Shown here piece by piece: positions 1 to 9,032 of a stretch of DNA of 64,000 bases. The position numbers and the translations under genes are program-made. Below the pieces are notes generated by a model. The model did no database searches. It saw only the letters and a program-made list of their open reading frames with translations, and was not told where the DNA came from. The first letter of the stretch is position 1. The number at the start of each line of letters is the position of its first letter. The DNA comes from Streptomyces sp. CA-210063 (lineage in GTDB: Bacteria > Actinomycetota > Actinomycetes > Streptomycetales > Streptomycetaceae), in the NCBI RefSeq assembly GCF_024612015.1, contig NZ_CP102512.1, forward strand, positions 1,116,001-1,180,000. The letters are read 5' to 3'.

Positions 1-542
1 CGCGCGCCGCCCCGGTTGTCGCTGTCGACGTACACGGTGGACGTGTCGCCGCGCGTGCCGTCCGCCCAGCCGGGCCGGCCGCCGAACACGGTCGGTACTC
101 CGGCGCCCTGGATCAGCCCCGGCAGCGGGTCGTCCAGGTGCAGCGAGAAGACGAGCGCCCCGTCGACATGTCCGCCGGCGAGATATCGCCCCACCCGCGC
201 GTGGTCCTCGGGCCCTTCGGTGAGGAGCAGGACGAGCTGCGAGTCGTGTGCGGTCAACTCCTTGCTGATGCCGCGAAGTTGGAGGGCGAAGAAGGGGTCC
301 GCGAAGACCCTGGTCTCCGGCTCGGCGATCACCACGGCCACGGCGTCGTGCCGGCGGGTGACCAGGCTGCGGGCGGCCTGATTCGGCACGTACCCGAGCT
401 CCTCGACCGCCCTGCGCACCCGCTCCACCAGCGGCTCCCGAACGCCCTCGCCGCCATTGACGACCCGCGACACCGTCGCCCTGGACACCCCGGCCCGCGC
501 GGCCACGGCCTCCAACGTGGGACGCGACGCTGTCTCGGTCAC
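1..542 (-). CDS. LacI-family transcriptional regulator, partial (C-terminus beyond window)
   Basis: The frame starts at a GTG (540-542) and stays open to the window edge, giving about 180 residues. The N-terminus reads as a LacI helix-turn-helix: TLEAVAARAGVSRATVSRVV followed by a hinge-like stretch ending in GYVPNQAARSL. After it comes the first half of a periplasmic-binding-protein-like sensor domain, ending in a VDSDNRGG-type motif typical of LacI proteins. Family members bind palindromic operators and release them on binding a sugar or related ligand. A GAGCGCTC-type palindrome lies about 57 bp upstream, which suggests autoregulation. The ligand cannot be read from the sequence. The neighbouring sugar-oxidising genes are possible targets, but that is inference. 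Confidence 0.88.
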   Translation of the reverse strand, partial: MTETASRPTLEAVAARAGVSRATVSRVVNGGEGVREPLVERVRRAVEELGYVPNQAARSLVTRRHDAVAVVIAEPETRVFADPFFALQLRGISKELTAHDSQLVLLLTEGPEDHARVGRYLAGGHVDGALVFSLHLDDPLPGLIQGAGVPTVFGGRPGWADGTRGDTSTVYVDSDNRGGA

Positions 543-596
543 TGGGCGACTCTCCTCCGGGGCGGCTGCGATCAGGATAGCCCTGGAAAAGACACC

Positions 597-613
597 GTTG
601 AGAGCGCTCCCCG
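597..613. promoter_or_regulatory. candidate LacI-family operator
   Basis: TGAGAGCGCTCCCC at 599-612 is a near-palindrome around GAGCGCTC, the core used by many actinobacterial LacI regulators of sugar genes. It lies in the 543-834 gap, directly upstream of the LacI gene, so it most likely serves autoregulation. I see no gene in the rest of that gap. Confidence 0.45.
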
Positions 614-834
614 ACCGTCGGCCGGTGCCGTCGACCTCCAGACGTTCCGCGTCGGTGACGGCATCGAGCACCTGGTGACCGACGCACCCGGTGATCTGTC
701 GGTCGGCCTACCCGGCCGAGGGCGCCCTCGGCCTCCGTCGAGACCGCCCGCACGGCGCCCCCGACCCGCCCGGACGGTGACCTGCCGGCCGTCCTTGCGA
801 GGCCACCACCCGCGTGACGCTCTTCACCGGGCTC

Positions 835-1851
835 TCAGTGCTTGTGGGACGCGCCCGAGGCCTCGGACTCGGCGGACTCGTGCGGCTCATGGGGCTCGTA
901 CCCCGGAATCGTGCCGTCCGTCTTGCGTACCAGGAACAGGCCGACCATGCCCATGTCGGAGTGGCTCTGGACGTGGCAGTGGTACATCCAGGCGCCGGCG
1001 CCGACACCCTCGCCGGCGACGACCTGGAAGCCGAAGGAGTCGGCGGGGCCGACGATCTTGTTGTCGATGACCTGGCTGGGGTCGTCGGGGCCGGTGAGCT
1101 GGCCGGTGCGGTTGTCGGCCCAGCGGTGACCGTGCAGATGGAAGGTGTGGTAGTACTCGCCGTGGGTGATGACGACGAACTCGACGCGGTCGCCCACGGT
1201 GGCGTCGAAGTCGGGGCCGGAGTGGGCGGGCTTGTTGTTGATCAGCATGTCGTTGAAGACGACGGTGACGGTCTTGTCGGGGAGGACGTCGCCCTTGCGG
1301 CGGACGATCACCGGGCCGTAGAGGCCTTTGCGGATGCCGCCCGTGCCGTGTTCGGTGCCGACGACATGGTCGTGGTAGTGCCAGTAGCCGGCGCTGCCCG
1401 CGCGCCAGGTGCCGTCCTTGCGGGCGCCGGGGGCGTGCGTGCGCCAGGTGTAGGTGCGGGTGCCGCCGGGCTCGACATCGCTCTTGTTGAGCTTGGTGCC
1501 GTCGCTGGAGATCTCGTAGTCGAGACCGTGGACGTGCAGGCTGGCCGCCACATCCATCGTGTTCTCGAACTCGATGTGCAGCGTGTCGCCCTCGTTGAGC
1601 TCGATCAACGGGCCGGGAATCGAGGCCTTGCCCTTCTCGAAGCCGTAGCCCATCTGCCCGTCGGGCAGCTTCTCGGCGTACATCTTGATGTGCTTGACCT
1701 CGCCGCCGGCCGGGGCCGTCTTCGCCGGCATGGCGGCGCTCGCGGCCTCGGGACTGGCGACGGTCTCAATGGCCAAGGACAACGATGTCGCGGCAGCCGC
1801 GCCACCCAGCAGCAGCCGCCGGTTGAACCCTCGTCTGTCCATTCCGTCCAT
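835..1851 (-). CDS. two-domain multicopper oxidase (small laccase, SLAC type), Tat-exported
   Basis: 338 residues. It oxidises phenols by one-electron steps and reduces oxygen to water outside the membrane. The start chosen is the ATG at 1849-1851, which has GGGGAG six bases upstream. The N-terminus carries the twin-arginine motif RRGFNRR followed by a hydrophobic alanine-rich stretch. Copper motifs run in order: [28 protein letters not shown] and [15 protein letters not shown]. These give the HxH, HxH, HxxHxH and HCHxxxHxxxM ligand sets. Length and two-domain layout match the Streptomyces small laccases, which form trimers. The C-terminus is acidic and histidine-rich. It lies next to secreted sugar-oxidation genes. 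A role in lignin or phenol oxidation is inferred. Confidence 0.95.
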   Translation of the reverse strand: MDGMDRRGFNRRLLLGGAAAATSLSLAIETVASPEAASAAMPAKTAPAGGEVKHIKMYAEKLPDGQMGYGFEKGKASIPGPLIELNEGDTLHIEFENTMDVAASLHVHGLDYEISSDGTKLNKSDVEPGGTRTYTWRTHAPGARKDGTWRAGSAGYWHYHDHVVGTEHGTGGIRKGLYGPVIVRRKGDVLPDKTVTVVFNDMLINNKPAHSGPDFDATVGDRVEFVVITHGEYYHTFHLHGHRWADNRTGQLTGPDDPSQVIDNKIVGPADSFGFQVVAGEGVGAGAWMYHCHVQSHSDMGMVGLFLVRKTDGTIPGYEPHEPHESAESEASGASHKH

Positions 1852-2040
1852 GCGGAACTCCCCACCCTGATACGGAGCTTGCGGAGACGCATCTGTGATC
1901 AACCTGTGAGACGGTAGCGGCAGCGCGGCCGTTTCTCCACACCCTGGACAAAGTTCGTGCCCTTTCGGTCATAGGTATTGGCGGGCCGCGCAAAGGGGTC
2001 TAGCTTCCTTGGCGCTGTTGCTGTGACCGAGGAGGTGCCC

Positions 2041-4521
2041 ATGTACTTACGAGGGTTGAGCGACGCGAAGAGACGGGCCTGGGCGGCCACCCTGACCGCC
2101 TCGGTCGTCACCGCGGGGCTTCTGTCGGGCCCCGCGGCCCATGCGCGTCCGGCGCCGGAGCCGCCGCTGACAACGATGTCGATCAAGTCACCGCCAGGCG
2201 GCGCGGGCCCCCAGGTGCTGATCTTCCACGGCTCCGCGGCGGCCGGGGACGAGTCGCCCGTCGTGAACGCCGGGATCGAGGCGATCGAGCGGATCGGCCT
2301 GTCCGGGCCCGCCGCCGAGCGGTTCGAGGTCGTCGCCACCGACGACGCGTCCGTGTTCACCGACGAGTCCCGGTTGAGCGGCTTCAACGCCGTGGTCTTC
2401 CTCACCGGCGGCGGTGACGTCCTCGATCCCGAGCAGGAGGCGGGACTCGAGACCTACATGGAGGCGGGCGGCGGTTTCGTCGGCGTCCATGACGCGGCCC
2501 GCGCCGAGCCGTACTCGGACTGGTTCACGGGCCTGATCGGCGCCCGACCGGCCGCGTCGAGCCCAACGGCCGTACAGCGTGCGACCGTTGAGGTCGGTGA
2601 CCGGAAGCATCCGGCCACCAAGGGCCTGCCCGTGCAGTGGAAGCGGCCCGACAAGTGGTTCAACTGGACGAAGAACCCGTCCGGCACCGTGCACACCGTG
2701 GCCCGGGTGCGCGAGTCGACGTACCAGCCGGGCACGAGCGCCAACGGCTGGGACCATCCGGTGAGTTGGTGCCGAGACTACGACGGCGGCCGTTCCTTCT
2801 ACACGGGCATGGGCGGGACCGTCTCGGCGTACGACGAGACCGACTTCCGTACGCATCTGCGCGGCGCCCTGTTGTGGACCTCCCGCCTCACCCAGGCCGA
2901 CTGCAAGGCGACGATCGACGCCAACTACAAGGCGGAGCGGCTGACGCAGCCCAACCAGCCGGGGCAGAACGACCAGATCGGTGAGCCGCACGGCCTGGTC
3001 ACCGCGCCCGACGGACGGGTCTTCTACATCGGCCGGGGCGGCGCCGACTCGTCCCAGCCCGTGGTCACCGACTGGAACAACCCGGACATCGGCAAGGGCA
3101 AGGGCGAGATCCACGTCTACGACCCCAGGACGAAGAAGGTCACCCTCGCGGGCGCGCTCACCGTCTTCGGCAACAAGGGCGGCGGCGACGAGCTGATCAA
3201 GGTCGAAGAGGGGCTGCTGGGCATCGAGTTGGACCCCGGCTTCCAGCAGAACGGCTGGGTGTATCTGCACTACACGCCGCACTCCCGGATCAACCGCGAC
3301 ACCCGTATGGCCGAGCGCCGCGTCTCCCGCTTCACCCTCGACCTCGCCGCGAACAAGCTGGACCTGAGCAGCGAGAAGGTGCTGCTCAAGTGGCCGGTGC
3401 AGATCCACAGTTGCTGCCACGCGGGCGGCGGGATGACCTGGGACTCCGAGGGCAACCTGTACATCGCGACCGGCGACAACAACTCCAGTGGCTTCAGCGG
3501 TGGTTACTCGGGCAACAACCCCGAGCCCAACTACAAGGGCGTCTCGTTCGCCGACGCCCGCCGCACCGCCGGCAACACCAACAACCTCAACGGCAAGATC
3601 CTGCGCATCCACCCGGAGCCCGACGGCACGTACACCCTGCCCGACGGCAACCTCTTCACCGGGAAGGAGACCGACGAGGGTGGCGGCAAGACGCGCGGCG
3701 AGATCTATGTGATGGGCGTCAGAAACCCCGCGCGGATCTTCGTCGACCAGCAGACGGACGTCCTCTACGCGGGCTGGGTCGGCCCCGACGCGAGCGCGCC
3801 GTCGACGACCTGGGGTCCGGCGAAGTACGACACGTTCGCCGCCATCACCGAGGCGGGCAACCGGGGTTGGCCGTACTGCATGGGCAACAAGCAGCCCTAC
3901 CGGGACCGTAATCTGCCGGACCCGTCGAAGCCGCTCGGCTGGTACGACTGCGACCACCCGAAGAACGAGTCGCCGAACAACGACGGGCTTGTCAATGTGC
4001 CCCCGGTGACAGGCAACAACATCTGGTACTCCCCGCAAGGCGGCGCCCCCGACTTCCCGCGGGACGCGGGCGGCGTCCCCTCGTACAAGAACGAGGAGGC
4101 CACGTATCTGCTGCCGTGGCTGAAGGGTGGCGGGCAGGCCACGATGAACGGACCGGTGTACCGGTACGACGATGACGTCACCGACTCCGGTCAGTGGCCG
4201 GCCTATTGGGACGGCAAGTGGTTCGTCGGCGACTTCTACGACGGCGACCAGCCGCGCCACGCGGTGCTCACCGACCCGAAGAACCAGGGCAGCGGCGGTC
4301 TCCCGATCCACGCGGAGTCGCTGAAGAAGATCGTGCCGGTCGGCACCAACGGCATCCGGAACCTCATGGACTGGAAGTTCGGGCCGGACGGCTCGCTGTA
4401 CGTCCTGGACTACGGGCGCGGCTTCTTCACCTCGGACGCCAAGTCGGCGCTCTGGCGTGTCACTTACACAGGTGGCGGTCCCACGCCGGCCGCCGACGAG
4501 CTGGCGAGGAAGGCGGAGTGA
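2041..4521 (+). CDS. secreted ThuA domain-glucose/sorbosone dehydrogenase fusion
   Basis: 826 residues. The ATG at 2041 is preceded by GAGGAGG with good spacing; an upstream in-frame ATG at 1978 has no such site. Residues 1-36 look like a signal peptide ending AAHARP. About residues 50-285 form a ThuA (trehalose-utilisation, class-I glutaminase-like fold) domain, with QVLIFHGSAA near its start and GGGFVGVHDAA in the middle. From about residue 300 a six-bladed GSDH/PQQ-sugar-dehydrogenase-like propeller follows, with HGLVTAPDGRVFYIGRGG, GLLGIELDPGF and HAGGGMTWDSEGNLYIATGD. The gene overlaps the next one by one base (TGATG), so the two are probably translated together. ThuA proteins have been linked to 3-keto-sugar metabolism. 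The substrate here is unknown. Confidence 0.85.
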   Translation: MYLRGLSDAKRRAWAATLTASVVTAGLLSGPAAHARPAPEPPLTTMSIKSPPGGAGPQVLIFHGSAAAGDESPVVNAGIEAIERIGLSGPAAERFEVVATDDASVFTDESRLSGFNAVVFLTGGGDVLDPEQEAGLETYMEAGGGFVGVHDAARAEPYSDWFTGLIGARPAASSPTAVQRATVEVGDRKHPATKGLPVQWKRPDKWFNWTKNPSGTVHTVARVRESTYQPGTSANGWDHPVSWCRDYDGGRSFYTGMGGTVSAYDETDFRTHLRGALLWTSRLTQADCKATIDANYKAERLTQPNQPGQNDQIGEPHGLVTAPDGRVFYIGRGGADSSQPVVTDWNNPDIGKGKGEIHVYDPRTKKVTLAGALTVFGNKGGGDELIKVEEGLLGIELDPGFQQNGWVYLHYTPHSRINRDTRMAERRVSRFTLDLAANKLDLSSEKVLLKWPVQIHSCCHAGGGMTWDSEGNLYIATGDNNSSGFSGGYSGNNPEPNYKGVSFADARRTAGNTNNLNGKILRIHPEPDGTYTLPDGNLFTGKETDEGGGKTRGEIYVMGVRNPARIFVDQQTDVLYAGWVGPDASAPSTTWGPAKYDTFAAITEAGNRGWPYCMGNKQPYRDRNLPDPSKPLGWYDCDHPKNESPNNDGLVNVPPVTGNNIWYSPQGGAPDFPRDAGGVPSYKNEEATYLLPWLKGGGQATMNGPVYRYDDDVTDSGQWPAYWDGKWFVGDFYDGDQPRHAVLTDPKNQGSGGLPIHAESLKKIVPVGTNGIRNLMDWKFGPDGSLYVLDYGRGFFTSDAKSALWRVTYTGGGPTPAADELARKAE

Positions 4522-6746
4522 TGCGGGAGCGACGCTCGATGCGTGAAAGACGTCTGTGGGCGGCCTTGTTGGCGGCCCTGCTGATGGTGCTCGGACTGAC
4601 GTCGACGCCCGCGTCCGGCCGTACGAAGGAGGCACAGGACCCGACCGCCGCCGCCCAGGTGCTCACCTGGACCGCCGGCGACGACATCACCAAGTACACG
4701 ACCGCCCCGCAGACCGCGGAGGCGGGCCCGACCACCATCGTCTTCGAGAACAGCACGGCGACCGGCAACACCATGGGGATGCCGCACACGTTGACGTTCG
4801 ACGTCTCCGACCCGGAGTACAACAACGACGTCCCGCTCAACATCCTGGCCAACCCCAGCGACGACCAGGGCGGCCGCCACACCGCCGAGGTGACGCTCAC
4901 CCCCGGCCGCTACCGCTACTACTGCACGATCCCCGGGCACGGTCAGATGCAGGGCATCCTCGTGGTGACCGAGGGCACCGGCGAGGACACCACCGCTCCG
5001 GAGACGGCCGCCTCGGTCAGCGGAACGCAGAACTCCTCGGGCGCGTACGTCGGTTCGGCGTCCGTGGCGGTGAGCGCGACCGACACGGGCGGCTCGGGTG
5101 TCGAGCGGATCGAGTACGCGATCGGCGACACGGGCGCCTGGGTGCCGTACACCACGCCCGTCGTGATCGACCAGGTCGGCGCCCACAAGGTCCGCTACCG
5201 GGCGATCGACAAGGCGGGCAACACAGCGGCGGAGAAGAGCGTCGAGTTCACCGTCGTGGCGCCGCCGACGGACGACGCGACAGCACCGGAGACCTCGGCG
5301 ACGGTGGCCGGTGAGCAGAATCCGCAGGGCGACTACGTCTCCATGGCGACCGTCACCGTGTCCGCGTCGGACACCGGCTCCGGGGTCAACACCATCGAGT
5401 ACGCGCTCGGCGACTCGGGCGCCTGGCAGCCGTACACGGCGCCCGTGATGGTGCACGAGGTGGGCACGCACAAGGTGCGGTTCCGGGCGACGGACAAGGC
5501 GGGGAACGTCTCGGCCGAGAAGAGCGTCGGCTTCACCGTCGTCGCCCCGCCCGCCGACGACACCACACCACCGGTGACGGGCGTGACCGTGGAGGGCGAC
5601 CGGAACTCCGCCGGCGCGTACCTCAGGAGCGCGAAGGTCACCGTCAGCGCAACCGACCACGGCGGCTCGGGTGTCGCCGCGATCGAGTACTCGCTGGACG
5701 GCGGCCCCTATCTCGCCTACACCACACCGGTGTTGGTCGACCGCGCGGGCACGCACACGGTCATGTACCGGGCGAGTGACAAGGCGGGCAACACGGCCGC
5801 GGCACGGTCCGTCAGCTTCACGGTCGTCTCGGGCGGGGGTGTCCCGGCGCCCAACTGCGCCGAGTACGACGAGCGGTTGACGGTATTCGTCGGCACGGTC
5901 GACTCGGGTGTGCCGAACCGGGTCACCAACAACCGTTGCCGCGTCAATGAGTTGATCGAGGACGAGAAGGAGTGGACGTCCCACGCCCTGTTCCTCAAGC
6001 ATGTGAGGACCGTCATGGACGGCCTGCTGCGGGAAGGGGTCGTCGACCGGCGCGAGTACGACGCGATCCAGGAGGCGGCCGCGGAGTCCGGCATCGGCAA
6101 GCCCGGACAGACGGAGGGCTACCGGACGATCCTCGACGGCACGGCGGAGTCGTTCGCCAAGTGGCAGCAGGTGGGCGGCGGTTCGTTCGGGCTGAACGCC
6201 GACGGCTCGATCACGTCCGGTACGACGAAGGCCGGGCTCGGCATGCTGTGGTTCCCCGAGCGGAAGTACGGCGACTTCTCACTGCGTCTCCAGTGGCGTG
6301 ACGACGCGCCCGGCACCTCCAACGCCAACTCCGGTGTGTTCGTACGGTTCCCGTGGGTCCACGAGCACTCCGAGGAGACGCGGCCGGAATGGGTGGCCAT
6401 CAAGTACGGCCATGAGGTGCAGGTCCTCGACCGGCCCGACGGCGACATGTACAAGACGGGGTCGGTCTACGGCTTCGACCGGGTGGGGCTCGCCGGTGCG
6501 GGCGTCACCCAGAAGGGCACCTGGAACGACTACGAGATCCGCGTGGTCGACCAGCACTACTCGGTCTACCGCAACGGCGTCCTGATCAACGAGTTCGACA
6601 ACATCGGCGGCCAGGACTTCACCCCGCCCCGCTCGGACGACCCGGGCACGGACGGGCGACGGTTCGCCTCCGGCTACCTCGGACTCCAGGTCCACGGCAC
6701 GACGGATGTCGTCTCCTACCGGGACATCCGGATCAAGGAACTGTAG
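4521..6746 (+). CDS. secreted cupredoxin - triple OmpL47/Ig-like repeat - DUF1080 protein
   Basis: 741 residues, coupled to the gene before it. After a signal peptide (about 1-35) comes a plastocyanin-like domain with a complete type-1 copper set: His in GMPHTLTF, then Cys, His and Met in YYCTIPGHGQMQG. Three tandem repeats of about 95 residues follow (roughly 155-440), each starting TAPET or PPVTG and containing IEYA or IEYS, YTTPV or YTAPV, HKVRYRA-like and DKAGN motifs. These are OmpL47-type beta-sandwich modules. The last 210 residues are a DUF1080 / 3-keto-disaccharide hydrolase-like jelly roll (YRTILDGTAESFAKW to the end). The arrangement suggests an extracellular electron-transfer partner that holds a glycan substrate. 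The electron-transfer role is inferred. Confidence 0.82.
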   Translation: MRERRSMRERRLWAALLAALLMVLGLTSTPASGRTKEAQDPTAAAQVLTWTAGDDITKYTTAPQTAEAGPTTIVFENSTATGNTMGMPHTLTFDVSDPEYNNDVPLNILANPSDDQGGRHTAEVTLTPGRYRYYCTIPGHGQMQGILVVTEGTGEDTTAPETAASVSGTQNSSGAYVGSASVAVSATDTGGSGVERIEYAIGDTGAWVPYTTPVVIDQVGAHKVRYRAIDKAGNTAAEKSVEFTVVAPPTDDATAPETSATVAGEQNPQGDYVSMATVTVSASDTGSGVNTIEYALGDSGAWQPYTAPVMVHEVGTHKVRFRATDKAGNVSAEKSVGFTVVAPPADDTTPPVTGVTVEGDRNSAGAYLRSAKVTVSATDHGGSGVAAIEYSLDGGPYLAYTTPVLVDRAGTHTVMYRASDKAGNTAAARSVSFTVVSGGGVPAPNCAEYDERLTVFVGTVDSGVPNRVTNNRCRVNELIEDEKEWTSHALFLKHVRTVMDGLLREGVVDRREYDAIQEAAAESGIGKPGQTEGYRTILDGTAESFAKWQQVGGGSFGLNADGSITSGTTKAGLGMLWFPERKYGDFSLRLQWRDDAPGTSNANSGVFVRFPWVHEHSEETRPEWVAIKYGHEVQVLDRPDGDMYKTGSVYGFDRVGLAGAGVTQKGTWNDYEIRVVDQHYSVYRNGVLINEFDNIGGQDFTPPRSDDPGTDGRRFASGYLGLQVHGTTDVVSYRDIRIKEL

Positions 6747-6771
6747 GGGCCGGTTCGGCTCGGCCCGTTGT

Positions 6772-6817
6772 CAGTGGCGTACGGCATGCTGTGATCAGTG
6801 GCTGCCGTACGCCACTG
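6772..6817. terminator. bidirectional hairpin terminator
   Basis: Arms CAGTGGCGTACGGCA (6772-6786) and TGCCGTACGCCACTG (6803-6817) pair perfectly over 15 bp with a 16-base loop. The hairpin sits between convergent genes and could terminate both. Confidence 0.7.
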
Positions 6818-6836
6818 TGCGCTCCCTGGGGGCGCG

Positions 6837-7847
6837 TCACGCCTTCTTCGCCCGGCTCGGCTGCACCCGCTTCGGCTCCCCCGGCATCTTCGGATACTCC
6901 GGCGGGTACGGCAGATCAGCGAGCCCATGGTCGTGTTCGTCCCGAGCGGCCAGCTCCAACAGCGCCTCCAGGGAGAACGCGTGGTCGTCCATGTCGGCGT
7001 GGACGTCACCGACCTCGGCGAAGCGCGACGGCATGGTCGCCAGGTCGAAGTCGCCGGGCACGGCGACGCCCACCTCGTCCCAGGTGAGGGGCGCGGAGAC
7101 GGGAGCGTGCGGGCGGGGGCGTACGGAGTAGGCGGAGGCGATGGTGCGGTCGCGGGCGGTCTGATTGTAGTCGACGAAGGTCTTCTCGCCGCGCTCCTCC
7201 TTCCACCAGGCCGTGGTCACCTGGTCCGGCATCCGGCGCTCCAGTTCGCGGGCCACGGCGATGGCCGCGCGGCGGACCTGGGTGAAGGTCCAGTCGGGCC
7301 GGATCGGCACGAAGACATGCAGGCCGCGCCCACCGGAGGTCTTGGGCCAGCCGCGCAGATCGCCGTAGTCGTGCAGGACGGAGCGGAGTTCGTGGGCGGC
7401 GCGGACGGCGTCGGCGTAGTCGGTGCCGGGCTGGGGGTCGAGATCGATGCGGAGTTCGTCGGGGCGGTCGACGTCGTCGCGGCGGACGGGCCACGGGTGG
7501 AAGGTGAGCGTGCCGAACTGGGCGGCCCATACGACGGCGGCGACCTCGGTGGGGCACATCTCGTCGGCGCTGCGGCCGCTGGGGAAGGTGATGTGGGCGG
7601 TGGGGATCCAGTCGGGCATGTTCTTGGGAGCCCGCTTCTGGAAGAAGTTCTCGCCCGTGACCCCCTCCGGGTAGCGCTCCAGGGTGGTGGGCCGGTTGCG
7701 CAGGGCCCGCAGGATGCCGGGGCCGACGGCGAGGTAGTACCGGGCGAGGTCCAGCTTGGTGAAGCCGCGCTCCGGGAAGAAGATCTTGTCCGGGCTGGAC
7801 AGCCGTACCGTCCGCCCCGCCGCCTCCAGCTCCACCGCTTCACCCAT
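6837..7847 (-). CDS. LigD-type polymerase/primase domain protein (non-homologous end joining)
   Basis: 336 residues, from an ATG at 7845-7847; no strong ribosome site is visible. The protein is a stand-alone LigD polymerase (PolDom) of the archaeo-eukaryotic primase superfamily. This family adds ribo- or deoxynucleotides at double-strand breaks before Ku-dependent ligation. Family motifs include VRLSSPDKIFFPE near the start, the metal-binding DELRIDLDP, and TSGGRGLHVFVPI. The C-terminal KDE-type segment ends in basic residues. It is divergent from an ATP-dependent ligase gene across 74 bp. No Ku gene and no LigD 3'-phosphoesterase domain are present in the window, so the repair functions are split across separate genes. 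Confidence 0.92.
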   Translation of the reverse strand: MGEAVELEAAGRTVRLSSPDKIFFPERGFTKLDLARYYLAVGPGILRALRNRPTTLERYPEGVTGENFFQKRAPKNMPDWIPTAHITFPSGRSADEMCPTEVAAVVWAAQFGTLTFHPWPVRRDDVDRPDELRIDLDPQPGTDYADAVRAAHELRSVLHDYGDLRGWPKTSGGRGLHVFVPIRPDWTFTQVRRAAIAVARELERRMPDQVTTAWWKEERGEKTFVDYNQTARDRTIASAYSVRPRPHAPVSAPLTWDEVGVAVPGDFDLATMPSRFAEVGDVHADMDDHAFSLEALLELAARDEHDHGLADLPYPPEYPKMPGEPKRVQPSRAKKA

Positions 7848-7921
7848 GCGGCCACGGTAGACGGAACGGCCAGATGCCGCATACCGGGCGAATCTCATCG
7901 CCGGGTCGCAGAATCGGAGGC

Positions 7922-9007
7922 ATGGATCTGCCGGTGATGCCGCCCGTGAAACCGATGCTCGCCAAGTCCGTGGCGAAGATCCCGCCGGACATGCACTACG
8001 AGGCGAAGTGGGACGGATTCCGGGCGATCGTTTTCCGCGACGGGGCCGAGGTGGAGATCGGCAGCCGTACCGGGAAGACGCTGACCAGGTACTTCCCCGA
8101 GCTGGCGGCGGCGTTGCGGGAACGGTTGCCGGAGCACTGTGTGGTGGACGGGGAGATCGTGATCGTCCGGAAGGGGCGGCTGGACTTCGACGCCCTGACC
8201 GAGCGCATCCACCCCGCGGACTCCCGCGTCCGGATGCTGGCCGAGACGACCCCGGCCTCGTTCGTCGCGTTCGACCTGCTCGCCCTGAACGACGAATCGC
8301 TGCTCGACGTCCCGCTCGTCGACCGGCGAGCGCTCCTCGAGCTGGCCCTGTCGGAGGTCACCGCCCCCGTCCATATCGCCCCGGCGACCACGGACCGTGA
8401 GCTGGCCGAGCAGTGGTTCGAGCAGTACGAGGGGGCGGGCCTGGACGGAGTGATCGCCAAGCCGCTCAATCTGCGCTACCGGCAGGACGAGCGGGCCATG
8501 TTCAAGATCAAGCACGAGCGCACGGCCGACGTGGTGGTCGCCGGCTACCGCCTCCACAAGAGCGGGCCGGTGGTCGGCTCGCTGCTGCTGGGCCTGTACG
8601 ATGACGGGGGCACCCTTCAGCACGTGGGCGTGTGCGCCGCGTTCCCCATGAAGCGGCGGGCTGAGCTGGTGGCCGAGTTGGAGCCGCTGCGGATGGCGGA
8701 CGTCGGGGAGCACCCGTGGGCGGCCTGGTCCGACGAGGCGGCGCATGAGACGGCCAGGCTTCCGGGCGCGCCGAGCCGCTGGTCGACGAAGAAGGACTTC
8801 TCCTGGGTGCCGCTGCGGCCCGAGCAGGTCGCCGAGGTGGCGTACGACCACATGGAGAACGGCGTCCGTTTCCGCCACACGGCCCGCTTCCGCCGCTGGC
8901 GCCCGGACCGCACGGCCGAGAGCTGCACCTATGCCCAGCTGGAGGAGCCGGTGAACTACGACCTGACGGAGATCCTCGGGCCCGGACCGGGACCCGAACC
9001 CGGGTAG
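7922..9007 (+). CDS. ATP-dependent DNA ligase (LigD ligase-domain/LigC type)
   Basis: 361 residues. It seals nicks through a lysine-AMP intermediate; YEAKWDGFRA near residue 30 contains the nucleophilic lysine (KxDGxR). Later motifs DGEIVIV, ASFVAFDLLAL, GLDGVIAKPLNLRY and FKIKHERTADVVVAGY are ligase motifs III, IIIa, IV and V. An OB-fold domain follows from about residue 215. GGAGG lies only one base before the ATG at 7922, so translation might instead use the GTG at 7934 or the ATG at 7937. The divergent polymerase-domain gene supports a role in break repair alongside Ku. Confidence 0.93.
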   Translation: MDLPVMPPVKPMLAKSVAKIPPDMHYEAKWDGFRAIVFRDGAEVEIGSRTGKTLTRYFPELAAALRERLPEHCVVDGEIVIVRKGRLDFDALTERIHPADSRVRMLAETTPASFVAFDLLALNDESLLDVPLVDRRALLELALSEVTAPVHIAPATTDRELAEQWFEQYEGAGLDGVIAKPLNLRYRQDERAMFKIKHERTADVVVAGYRLHKSGPVVGSLLLGLYDDGGTLQHVGVCAAFPMKRRAELVAELEPLRMADVGEHPWAAWSDEAAHETARLPGAPSRWSTKKDFSWVPLRPEQVAEVAYDHMENGVRFRHTARFRRWRPDRTAESCTYAQLEEPVNYDLTEILGPGPGPEPG

Positions 9008-9032
9008 TGACGGTCACACCGGACAGTGACGG

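Noticed and set aside
2188..4635. 815-codon open frame antisense to the ThuA-GSDH gene
   Set aside because: High GC gives long antisense frames. It has Arg/Val-rich noise composition and no family motif, while the sense strand has clear domains and a ribosome site.
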